From: Oscarella lobularis
Lineage: Eukaryota; Porifera; Homoscleromorpha; Homosclerophorida; Oscarellidae
NCBI RefSeq assembly: GCF_947507565.1
Contig: NC_089189.1
Location: forward strand, 2,108,001-2,172,000
Direction of reading: 5' to 3'
Length of the DNA: 64,000 nucleotides
Notes under the pieces: model-generated
Database searches by the model: none
The model's input: only the letters and a program-made list of their open reading frames with translations
What the model was told of the DNA's origin: nothing
Translations under genes and position numbers: made by a program
Shown: positions 1 to 10,030 of the stretch, in pieces
Layout: the number at the start of each line of letters is the position of its first letter
Position numbering within the stretch: the first letter of the stretch is position 1

Positions 1-329
1 GAGATCATTGGCTGCAGTTGATGTCATTGGCTGTCATTTCACTTAATCTTACAGTCGGCACTCTTATGGCTATGTCGTACGACGAAGAGACGTACGACAA
101 CTCGAAAGATCAGAGCATTTTCTCTATCATCGTTCTGGTGATCAACGGCTTATTCGTTCTATACGTCCTAGGTTAGTCATTCGACTTCGTACAGTGTTCT
201 CACCTAAGATACTTCTCGATAGGCAAGCTTGTTTATTCTATCATCTTGGCTGTGCGGCACGTGAAGAAAAAAGAGAGGAAAGTCTCACTGATTCCTCTAC
301 TGGTTCAACTATTTGACGGACCTGCCTAG
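1..329 (+). CDS. 3' end of LRR/Cys-rich/multi-TM receptor, upstream copy (partial)
   Basis: This is the C-terminal end of a receptor whose body lies left of the window. The frame is fixed by alignment to the complete paralogue at 10031-14605: base 3 starts the Asp codon of the motif GDHWLQLMS. Exon 1-171 encodes the last transmembrane segments. A 51-bp GT-AG intron (172-222) follows, and exon 223-329 ends in a basic tail rich in K/R and the stop TAG (327-329). Splice sites and stop match the paralogue, and only two base differences are visible in the first 171 coding bases, so the duplication is recent or homogenised. The multi-TM segment would anchor the receptor in the plasma membrane. Whether the whole upstream gene is intact cannot be seen here. 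Confidence 0.85.
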
Positions 330-1098
330 GCAACTATCAGTCAACAGTAGGTTAGAGTGAATAGATTTGCACGAGCGGACGTCTTAGAACCAGTACAAAG
401 ACAAAGTGTCCGAGAATATGGGTAACACATACGTGTGTGCATGTCTTAGCGGTTATAGCTAGGGAAGGTAGACAATGAAGTAGACAGTCGTTGCATAAAC
501 GTGTGCACCATTTGCTTACCTGCTCGCACTCGGAATTTCCTCCATGTACTTCATTCAAGATAAGGAGACACTAAACAATTAAAATATGCAGGAGTATCAG
601 GGTTATGCCCACATGGGTCGGCCCCGACCCTCACTCTCCTATCGCCGACCCATGCATACTAAGATTACCACTAAAACGTTATGAAAGCACGTAGCTTGCA
701 ATAATTACAGCCGGATACATCGTCCAAAACAATTTTAAAAATGGTCCAAGAAAATTTTAAAAATTGTCTCTAAAATTGTCCCAAGACAATTCTAAAAATT
801 GCCCTGGAAATTGCCCCAAGGAAAATCTAAAAATTGTCCCAAGACAAATCGTCCCAAAACATTTTTAAAAATTGTCTTAAGACAAATCTAAAAATCGTCC
901 CAAGACAATTTTAAAAATTGTCTTTAAGAATTGTTCCAAGACAATTCTAAAAATTGTCCCAAGACAAATCTAAAATTGTCCCTCTCAATTTAATATTTAG
1001 GCCCTAAGTATTGAAGATTATGCCCTCAATTTAATATTTAGGCCCTTGCATATGCACGTGCTCACGTGACAGTCTCGGCACGCGCAGTCGCGACACAG
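330..1098. repeat. Duplicated 3' flank of the LRR receptor gene (copy 1)
   Basis: This non-coding flank is a near copy of 14606-15252. It starts right after the stop codon and contains the same transcribed-looking flank, the same palindromic AAATTGTC minisatellite (much longer here) and the same 'CTCAATTTAATATTTAGGCC' units (two here, four at 15.05-15.19 kb). Similarity fades near the sequence CACGCGCA...TCGC at about 1085-1098, exactly where a receptor tyrosine kinase fragment begins. That marks the right-hand breakpoint of the segmental duplication. Confidence 0.8.
721..985. repeat. AT-rich minisatellite of imperfect palindromic units
   Basis: About ten units of roughly 25-34 bp built from the self-complementary core AAATTGTC(CC)AAGACAATTTTAA, e.g. 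'caattttaaaaattgtc'. Each unit can form a small hairpin. The homologous array at about 14988-15045 has only two or three units, so the array expanded or contracted after the duplication. No open reading frame of interest crosses it. Confidence 0.8.
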
Positions 1099-1787
1099 TC
1101 GCCGATTTCGGCATGGCAAAGGACATTCACTATTTCGACTACTATCGAAAGAAAAGCCCTGTACGAATACATATATGATGTATCGTGACTATGTTCAAAA
1201 TGGCTTCTTTTAGAAAAGTCTCGTGCCGATGAAGTGGACGGCACCGGAATCGCTGCTGCATCGCGTTTTTACCGAATCAAGTGACGTGTAAATGATTATT
1301 GAATAATGTCAATACGCACTTTTACGCGTTTGATTCTTTTTCTAGCTGGTCATTCGGTGTATTGCTCTGGGAGATCGCTACACTAGGTAAGAGTAACGTA
1401 CATTCCTTTCCTCAAAAAATTAGTAGGTAATCCCCGTTTATTTTTATAGGAAGTGCGCCTTATCCTGGCGTGCCCGTCGAGACTTTGTACGACCTTCTCA
1501 CGAAGGACGGCTACCGGATGAGATAACCGCGCACGTGTTCGCGCACGTTGTACATACAGCGACGTCGTAAATTTAAATTTGAATTTTGCACGCCTAGTTA
1601 CGATCTCATGCTCAAGTGCTGGGCTCTCGATCCGAACGACCGACCGAAATTTCACGAACTCGTCGCTCTCATCGAATACGAAGAGGTAGACGTAATCGAA
1701 AACGTGAATACTATAAGTCTAACTAATGGCTTAGAAGAACGACGGAGACGACGGGGAGGAAGAAAGTATAGGTTTCGATTTTTTTGA
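1099..1787 (+). pseudogene. Receptor tyrosine kinase catalytic-domain 3' fragment
   Basis: Five exons encode the C-terminal half of a tyrosine kinase: 1099-1160 with the DFG motif (1104-1112) and DYYRKKS activation loop, 1214-1287 with PMKWTAPES, 1346-1386 with WSFGVLLWEIATLG, 1450-1523 with YPGVPVETLYDLL, and about 1598-1787 with YDLMLKCWALDPNDRPKF. Introns are 50-65 bp GT-AG. PMKWTAPE and the double tyrosine place it with FGFR/VEGFR-type animal RTKs. There is no N-lobe, no HRD loop and no ectodomain upstream: the sequence before the first exon is the duplicated minisatellite flank. Between GYRM and YDLML the reading frame is broken: TAA at 1524 lies in a stretch that still resembles the usual EKPP segment. 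I read it as a truncated, decaying host kinase gene. Confidence 0.75.
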
Positions 1788-2774
1788 CTATTCGAGAGAG
1801 GAGAGGCGTGCCGTCTCGACAGACGACAGCGGCTTGCCCGCGACACCAACTACGTCCTCTTTCTGACTCTAACGTACATGTTATCCGTCTGATGAATTAT
1901 TTTTCTGAGAAGTGAGGACTTTTAGCTGCCATTGGTCGTGTATGGGAGGGCTACTGTAGAGGCCTGGGACCACGCCTCCGCGTACGTAATACACCTTGGA
2001 CACCCCATAAGAGACCCCTCTTACATGACGAGTCAGTAAAACGGAGAGTTTCATTGTTCAGTGATCCTTTACCTGATTTCAAAGCGCTCCTGCTCTTCTT
2101 TCGCCGTGCGAATTCTTCAAACATGGCGACCATGCTCGCCACGCGGTCATCCCTAAGGTCATTCCTAAGAAAAACGACTGAAACGACGTGGATAAGTGCT
2201 CGTACGACGTGTAAAGGTTCTTACGTCGAAGGAATGAGAGAATCGGCTCGAGGACCCATCGAGGGGAGCCCCATCGCCCTGAGAAGACAATCGGATGCCA
2301 ATCGATTCAAACAAAACGATTATACCGGATAGACTGAAGGAAATCGGCAGGAACTTGCTCTGAAACGCTCGTTTACTTCGACAAATAATCCGGGATTGCT
2401 GAAGACGCAGTAAGAACTTTGCCACGTTGCTGGTCATATTATATTAATCCTATTGATTCGATTGATTCGCCATTCCTTCATCATCATTCTTCGCGGAACG
2501 ATGACTACAATAATGGGGTGTTTGATCTGCAGTAAAAAAACAAGATTTGTGTAGATGTACTGTGAGGTGACCCCTAAGTTTGATGGAGGCGGGCTCTGGA
2601 TAGTATACAGAGAAACGCCCTAGAAAAAACTACGTTCAAAAATTATTTCGAGATCACTCTAACTGCTAATCATCCTGCCACATCCGCACTAGTTTACAAT
2701 AAAACGATGTACGACACAATAAAGTTTCAAACAGTGAGTTCCGGAGTGGGGGCGTCTTACCTCCAGTTGCGCGC
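1788..2774. other. Intergenic region, nothing recognised
   Basis: About 1 kb between the RTK fragment and the Kelch receptor pseudogene. It has an open frame of 92 codons at 2054-2332 with no recognisable motif, signal peptide or splice context, and its reverse strand is equally open. A polyadenylation-like AATAAA occurs near 2718. I see no gene I can support. Confidence 0.5.
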
Positions 2775-5700
2775 ATGCCACAATGCACTCATCTGCTCCT
2801 CCGTTTGTGCCCTGCCTTATGGCAATATTTGTCGGTAAAGAAATCGGCGGACAAACTCCTAGCTAACGACGATTGGCAGACAATTTTCAGCGAAAATTCG
2901 CAGTGGAGCCCAAACTGGCCGCGAACAAGAGTAGTTTACGAAACGGGTCAAAACTTATTGGGATTTCCTCTTCACACGACAACTTATCGTCGAAACCCGA
3001 CGTCATCACAAGCGAAAACACGCATTCTGTTCGTCGACTTTGACGGCTATACGTGGATTTACTCGCCCAAAACCGCTTCGTGGACGAGACTTTCAAGAGA
3101 AGATGGACACATTGATTCCATAAGGCATTTTAGTCAATTGCTAGCCAATTCCATAACGACACTTTGCGGTACTCGAGTTATTGCGTTTGCAGGGGCTCGC
3201 GGCAAAACGGCGGCGGGGTAGCGTCAAACGAAACGTGGCTGTTTAACGGTGCCAACGAGAAGTGGACTGCTCTGAAATTTACGACCGCGGTTCCTCCGGC
3301 TCGCTTTGGCCACAAAGCGTTCTCGCACTACCGAGCCGAAAGCACGTGCCAGTGCAAAGAATCTGTAATCGTATTCGGCGGAAACGACGTCAACAATGAG
3401 ATTGTACGCGATTTCTGGGAGCTTCAATGCGTCGATGATAGAAACGAGACGAACATGAAATATCGTTGGGTTGAATTTACAACGAATCTGGGACCACTGA
3501 ACGAGCACAAACTCAATCGTCTGAATCCGTTCTCAGTAAACAATACACGCATCTATTGGCTGATTGATGGAAATCAAAGTGTATGGACTTTCGACGTGAA
3601 AACGGAGCGCTGGTCTTCAGCACCGATTAGTATTGTTTGCCATGACAACCATGAAACGATTGTCATGCTAGGAAGTAGAAGAGTTGCCGGCAAAGCTTCT
3701 GGCAAAAATGCCGAAACGATGGGAAGAGTATACACGAGACAACATAAACTTTTCCTTTTCTTGGTAAACGCCACATTAATGGGAGTTTACGATGTGGCGA
3801 ATAACCGAATTCAGTACGTTAACGTCAACATTTATGATATGGTGCAAACATTTGCTTTTGGAAAAATTATGATATTGGAAAATAAAGTGCTCTTTTTGTC
3901 GTATCAGACGGAAGCTGACCTCGGGATAACACTATGGGAACTGGAGATAAATCACCTGCTTGAAGCATTAGGATCAAATTGCTCACTTTCAACACTGGAA
4001 TTTAAAAATTGCTTTAGCTCATAGATATCCTCAACTGCAGTGGGACGCCAAAATGATCAGCATTACAGACACCGTTTGGTATCTGATGCAGGAGAGCCAA
4101 CAAAAGGTGGAAATGTGGCGATTGGAACTCGATTCTCTTACGTGGACATTGTACGATACCGATCAGATGCCAGGAATAAATCCAAGACTGATTAAAAGGC
4201 CCAAAACATGCAACTTCACTCTAGTGTTCGATGAAGGATAAGTAACATTAACAAATTGAAATATCAGAGAACGATTCGAGGCCGCCTATTCAGTAACGAT
4301 AAACAATAACGTCGCTTTTTTCGGAAGTCGTCTCGGATTTAATGCACACGGCAAAGACAATCTTTGGATCTACACGGTGAAATTAAGACAATGGTCTCCG
4401 GTTGAATCAGATGAAGCTCAACCAAAGAAATTGACTTCATATGCGACAATGACCTCGATGGCCAATGGATCGCTGCTTATTCTGGGTAGCATAGATAACG
4501 AAACAAGTTCGCTCTGGATGATAACAATCGACATGCAGCTCATGAAAGCGAAGTGGGGAAAGCTTTGTTGTAATGGACACGAGCAGATGGAGCAGCAGCC
4601 TACTAATCAACTACAGCAATGGTCAAGCGCAATTTGGAATAATACCTTGTACGTCTACTTCGGCATCAGTGACCATTCGAACCGATCTTACGACGGCATT
4701 CGTACAACTGACACTTTAAATTTTTTTCTTTCAAGTTATGGAAGTTCGTGTGACTGGAATATGCATTCCACTAAACTTGGCACTGGCGATTTAACGTGGC
4801 GCACAGCCGAACTGCCGCCAAGACAACACTGTAGCCAATGGCAATCCAATCAGGCAGACGGCCGTTTTGTCTTTACACAAGACGAATCCTACTTTTACGT
4901 AGCTGATCTGAGCGAAACGAAATGGATCACCAAATCGACAAAGTTACATGCATCTTCACATAAATATCTGATACTGGGAAGCCGAAGTACATTGTATATC
5001 ATCAGAACAATATTTGATAAGGATCGTCCCGCTTGGATAAGAATCGTCGGCATAGAGAGCCTCAAGTTAACGCAGTGCAAGCCGGGAACGTACAGTCCTA
5101 ACTACAGTCTCTATCCGTGCCGCCCATGCCCAAGGGGACAATACAGCGATAGATACGGAGCGGCGAATTGAACGAAATGTCCGAGCGGTTTCGTAACGAA
5201 GGCAACGGAGTCAACGTCTATTAAGAACTGCACCTGTGCGCCCAATACGTGCATTCACGGAACGTGCATCATTCAAACTGGCTATACAACCGTCTGCATT
5301 TGCAACGCCGGATTTACCGGAAAAGCGTGCGAAACGCCGACCATGTATCTCATTGGTATTGGAATTGTTGTCGGACTTCTACTAATTGGCGCGTTTTATT
5401 ATTGTGTTAAGCGAGTGAGAAAACATCAAAAGGTGGCCGAGTACACGAGAGTCGAACTGGAGATGGCTGAGGAAACGGTAGCCCAGTTGTCTAACATTTG
5501 GTCAGTCGATGATAACGAAGTCGATTTGAAGCGCATGATCGGACAAGGCTCGTTTGGCGACGTGTGGACAGCTCAATACCGTGATCAAACTGTGGCCGTC
5601 AAAATCCTTAAAATAAAAGCGGACGATTGTACTGAACAGCAACTACAAGAATACAAAGACGAAAGCGATTTGCTCAGATCAATTTTTCACGCGAATATCG

Positions 5701-6344
5701 TTCGCTTCATTGGCACTGGAAAGACCGTTGACAACAAACCGTTCATCGCTTTGGAGTACATGGAACGAGGATCCGTGCGAAACGAGTTGGACAGTAATTA
5801 CTCGAATAAGCCAATGGAATACGAGCTCCAAGTCAAATACGCTCTGGATGCGGCTAAAGGAATGCGTCATCTTCATCGCATCAATCGCATGCATCGCGAT
5901 CTCAAGTGCGATAATCTTCTCATCAACGAGAAAGGAATCGTCAAAGTTGCCGATATGAGTTGCACGAAAATGGCACCGAAGATTACTAGTAGTGATGAGG
6001 GTGGTGGAGGCGTTCGAGGATCGCGTGCCGTTGGTACATCGCTATTCAGAGCTCCTGAGATGCTTCGCGGTGAAAAGTACAGCGTCTCTGTAGACGTTTA
6101 CAGCTACGGAATTGCATTGTGGGAAATTATGACCGCGAAGTATCCGTATTTTGAAAAATTTGCGCAAGGACTGATGATGGCCGATATTCTGGATCAAATA
6201 GTTCGAAGTGATGCACGACCAGAATTTTCCGTTGTATGCATGGAGGAATTGAAACAAATGGCCAAATCATGCTGGAATGGGAATCCGGTTCAGCGACCAA
6301 CTTTTGAAGAGATCGTTCCAAAGCTGGAACAAATCAAAGTATAG
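2775..6344 (+). pseudogene. Kelch/Cys-rich/EGF/TM/TKL-kinase receptor, decayed copy
   Basis: Homologous along its whole length to the receptor array at 49-64 kb but clearly more diverged. Order: hydrophobic N-terminus, Kelch-like ectodomain (motifs ILFVDFDGYTWIYS, TWLFNGANEKW, MWRLELDSLTWTLYD), a GCC2/GCC3-type Cys-rich motif (CRPCPRGQYSD), EGF-like module (C-x-CNAGFTGKAC), TM helix at 5343-5410, and a kinase with GQGSFGDVW, VAVKIL, HRDLKCDN and RAPE. Lesions: a frame change near 3190-3200, stops at 4022 and 4239, a gap before 4377, and TGA at 5169 where paralogues have the TGT of a Cys-rich-module cysteine. DFG reads DMS. From 5343 to the end the TM and kinase frame is intact (333 codons), so a short cytoplasmic product cannot be excluded, but the full receptor is dead. 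Confidence 0.85.
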
Positions 6345-6689
6345 AAGATGTCTATTTAAAAATTCTGCAGCTGAGACTTGATGGGTTGAGAGTTAGGGAA
6401 TAAAAGCGCATTTAGCAATTTCGTCCTTATTTCTATTTGTGGCATTAGATGCTTAGACTGACTGAGTGTTTTGATGCTCCTATACAATATTGGTCGAAAT
6501 AAAAAAAAACATCGACAGAGTCGTTGCATCGCAAGAAGCCTAAAACGACTAAACAGCACGCATATATCACTTTAGATATGACTGAGGAAGCAATGGAACA
6601 AAATCATTTGATGATCGTGATTGATTAGAGAGAAAATGTAGACCTTAATTAGGTTTGACAATAATTAATAAATTGTACTATTTGCGTCG

Positions 6690-7070
6690 ATTTTCTTCCA
6701 AGACCATCCGCTTGATTTCAACACAGGCTGTGTCAATTAGTGAAAAGAGGACGCGAAAGAAAGCATTGCTTTCTAATGATCGGCGGTTGGAGGAAACAAC
6801 TTTTAGATAGCGGATACATAATCGACTTTGATGAACACAAGTCACATAAGGTAGTCGCATAAGGTAAATGATTTCGTTCATACCAATAGATAGTGATATG
6901 AATTTCAGATTGATTAGACCGTGGATGTGGCACCTGTTTGGTTCCACACCCTTCACTCTGTTGTAGCCAATCAAGACGGCTCAAATAATAACATTCTTTC
7001 TGGCGGACTTTCCAATGAAGAAGAATGGAAAACAAAAATGATGAAAACCTTTACTCTTGCTAGTTAGGGA
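6690..7070 (+). pseudogene. Kelch-repeat exon fragment, inverted copy of the 27-kb Kelch-kinase gene
   Basis: Two exon-like blocks match exons 3 and 4 of the minus-strand Kelch/coiled-coil/kinase gene (27325-27149 and 27104-26960), here on the plus strand. The first block carries the Kelch motif FLMIGGW and SGYIIDFDEHK, followed by an intron-like gap with a GT donor after CACATAAG. The second carries VWFHTLHSVVANQDGS and LSGGL. An in-frame TGA replaces a CGA codon in the first block, and neither the other Kelch exons nor the kinase are present. It is a dispersed fragment of a paralogue. Confidence 0.75.
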
Positions 7071-7164
7071 TAATTTCTGAAGAGCTTCACATGAAAAACG
7101 CACGATGTGAGAGAAATAAAGCAGAGAAGGGAGAGAGGCGCAATGCCTGTCCATCCATTGATAA

Positions 7165-7800
7165 ATGGTCCAAAGCACGTGGCGGCTGCTAGCTAACGCT
7201 CGAGGGGAAAGGAGCTATAAGCGTACTAATCTCTACACCGCCTACCCTAATAGCAGCCGCCGACTAAACCCTAATGCATGGCGCCAGGGACCCGTGCTAC
7301 CGTAGTCATGCAGACACGTTCACAACTACCTGCTCTAAAACCAGATGCTGTCCCGTCTACACTCTCTGCTTCGTACATAACATAGGAGAGTTTCATGCAT
7401 GCTATGCCACTAAGCCTTCGCATGAGCCCCAACCCGCCCTCGATTAGACTGGCAGAAATCGAACTCTAGTGTTTAGATTCAGTCGGAAATCGATCTATGC
7501 CCAAAACGTGGCCAGTGGTACAGTATGCAATCCATCTCTATGTACGATGCAGAGAGGACCCCGACCCCTAAGTGCATGCCTACACCACTGGGCCGGGACC
7601 CCCAAAGGAACGAGACAAACCTTGTCAAGTCTCGCACGGAATTGAGCCGGTTCCCATATGGGGCCCCCCGATCGAAACGTCGTCCAGTCGCCGAGGGAAA
7701 ATGTCTTTTCGAATGGTATGAGAGTAAGCACGAAGGCGAGGAACGCGAGATTGCTTACAAGGAAGTGGATGCGCCGAGCTAGGAGTGGGCGGAACAGCTT
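7165..7800 (-). repeat. Interspersed repeat, unclassified family (copy 1)
   Basis: In reverse orientation this stretch matches 28575-29305 and 36590-37300. Shared landmarks in order (family orientation) are the core 'catccgctccgtggtaagca', a GGGGGCCCC block, 'cagtggtgtaggc', 'gtgccactggcc', and an end 'agcagccgccacgtgcttt'. I see no terminal inverted repeats, no long open frame and no clear A/B-box order, so the class is unknown. The small open frames inside differ between copies and are not conserved. Confidence 0.7.
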
Positions 7801-8649
7801 CGACGTCGAACAGATCGCCGTCGATCGTTTCTGGGAGCTATAGAGGCATCCTTCGAATGAAAAACAGTAGAAACGCTTTGGATGCTTACTCGAAAGAGCC
7901 TAGTTGTACGAAGAAACTTCAAAGGAACGTCGACGTCAATAAGGGCCACTTTGTGTCCTTCGATGACGCTTGGCAGGCTTCTTAGCACGAGTGTGGCGGT
8001 GTAGCGGCACGTCGACTCGTAGAAGAACGGACAAAATTCGGCGTGACTGTCTTGTTTAGCGCGCTAACGCCTCATGAGAATCTCTGATGACATCATATCT
8101 ATGACGAAGGGAACGAGTTTCAGTTTGGTCTCTTTTTCATGATATAAATGCCTGGTTATATTTTATTTGTCGATGGCTCAGTTTAAACAGAATTATCTTG
8201 AAAGAATTTGAGTCAACAGGATATCCATATAGACTAGTCTCTAGTGTGTGCGTTTGGGTAGTCGACTAAGTGCAGTCAAACAGTTTGATTTCGTATTTGC
8301 ACGGCGCCATCGGCGACCGAGCTAGAGTATTGTCCACCAGTTGACTCTAAAGCATCTATGATTAATTAAAGGTGGTCTGACTCGATCGTTGGGTAGTGAC
8401 TCTGTGTCAGTTTCTGTCCGCCTGGATTGCGCATTGTCCTACTAAGTCCGGTTTCTGTAGATTAAATTTCGGTTTCAACAGTGAGTGCGTGTGTGTTGCT
8501 TTCTTTGTTGCTAACTAAAGACGTCATGCACGCATGGTATCACATAATTCCTTCAAGATATAGCACTTTCGAAAGTTCCATTCACTTTCAAATTGAATGC
8601 TGATAAAAATTTTGGGATCTCGCTTTCAGTTCATTGTCTAAGTTGAGCA
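7801..8649. other. Intergenic region before the secreted-protein gene
   Basis: A 66-codon open frame at 7785-7985 overlaps the edge of the repeat. Its product has no recognisable motif and the opposite strand is open too. The rest (8000-8649) holds no gene, RNA or array that I recognise. Confidence 0.45.
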
Positions 8650-9284
8650 ATGAAGCAAGCAGTTCTTTTTTTGGGTGCCTTTTTCGGCGCGTTGGGTATT
8701 GAATACCACAAGTACGGGAACGTGTATGTTTCGGATAACTTATTGGAAATGGTTTCTGCTCGTGCTTGTCTGAACTGGAATGGTGAGAGAATAAGAGCAA
8801 AAAATGGTTGATCGTTCTTTTCTATTCAACTACTCATGCAGATCCCCAGTTGCTGACAGTAAACTTAACCTTTGGTGGTTGGCCGTGGATTTCGTCTGCA
8901 GAGGAAGTGCGTGGGTTATTCACATTTTACGCAAGTAAAGTGACACGAATTAATTAAGTTGCTTTATTGTCTATACCTGTATGCTTTTTATTCATGTGCT
9001 CAGATACAGATATTGATGCGACAAACCTTTTCACGAAGGGTTACGCTGTCATGTGGAATGGAAAGGCCGAAAATTTTACGCTTGCTTCGCACTTCTGTCC
9101 TGAAGGCGATTCTTGTCTCATTCCGGCAAACAGTATAAGGCCTAAAGCAAAAAGACAAATTCTGATGTCGTCTCTGTACAGAATTAGTGAAGATCAAGTT
9201 TGCGTGGCCGAAAGAATCGATTCTAGAGTACACCTCTCTGCTGGTAATAAGGGTGAAATTACTTTATGTAGAGAATGCTACTAG
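8650..9284 (+). CDS. Small secreted protein of unknown family (168 aa)
   Basis: Three exons: 8650-8782, 8842-8934 and 9004-9284, all GT-AG with phase-1 introns of 59 and 69 bp; the total is 507 bases, divisible by three. The start ATG at 8650 opens a short signal peptide (MKQAVLFLGAFFGALG). The mature part has possible N-glycosylation sites (NLT, NFT) and six cysteines, the last two forming a C-terminal CREC motif. I do not recognise the family. It ends about 750 bp before the LRR receptor, on the same strand. The gene call rests on the signal peptide, matching phases and good splice sites; function is unknown, and an extracellular location is inferred. Confidence 0.65.
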
Positions 9285-10030
9285 CTCTTTGACGTACGTA
9301 TATAGATTAGTGGCGAAATGACGATCTACGCGAAGTCAGTTCAAGACGAAGAGATTTTTTGCCTTCACGTGTCTACCAGCGAAACAAAAATCAAACATAT
9401 CACCGAACAAGGATAGCTAAGAATGCAAGCAAGCTAACTTTGATCCTTTAGTTGGGAGTACACTTCAGTCCTTTGTCCAAATACAATGATTTTGAAGTTT
9501 CAGTTTCTGTTTGTCTCGACAGTCTAAGTATAGTTTCAACTCCTATGCATAACAATACCCTAATTTAATTTTCCAACAGAAAGTGCGAGTGCCGGTCGCG
9601 CTCACGCGCTTTCTTTGTAGGCCAATGCAGAGGCAAAGCGCATCATTCAGTCCCTCTAAACGGAGGCTACTCTCATTTCATTCCTATCAGGAGTTCATAA
9701 GAAGGTGCACAATGACATGCGGCGACTCAATAAGCAATACGGCCACGAACTTGCATCCGCCTGGTGAGAACTACATCTACATTCTCACACTCACTACCAT
9801 TCAATTTCACAAAGACACATCCATCTGCCAATGGCTCTGCGCAGACGTTAACAATAAGAACGCTCTGCACACGTTGATTTCAAGAACAGATGTCGGGGGT
9901 TTGTTTCGGTTTTCACGGCCGAATTCCGGCTTTCTACTTCCAAATTCGGCTTCAGTTGCGAGAACAATAGTATTCTTTATGCACCAGACAACAATAGCTA
10001 GATCAGTTCAGAACCAGCTATCAAGCGGAG
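9285..10030. other. Upstream region of the LRR receptor
   Basis: This holds a 153-codon open frame (9583-10044) that overlaps the receptor start codon in another frame. Its composition is not like a folded protein and it has no splice or signal context, so I treat it as chance. A 5' UTR or promoter for the receptor presumably lies here, but no TATA box is obvious. Confidence 0.4.

Noticed and set aside
2054-2332. 92-codon open frame between RTK fragment and Kelch pseudogene
   Set aside because: Reverse strand is open over the same stretch and no motif is visible.
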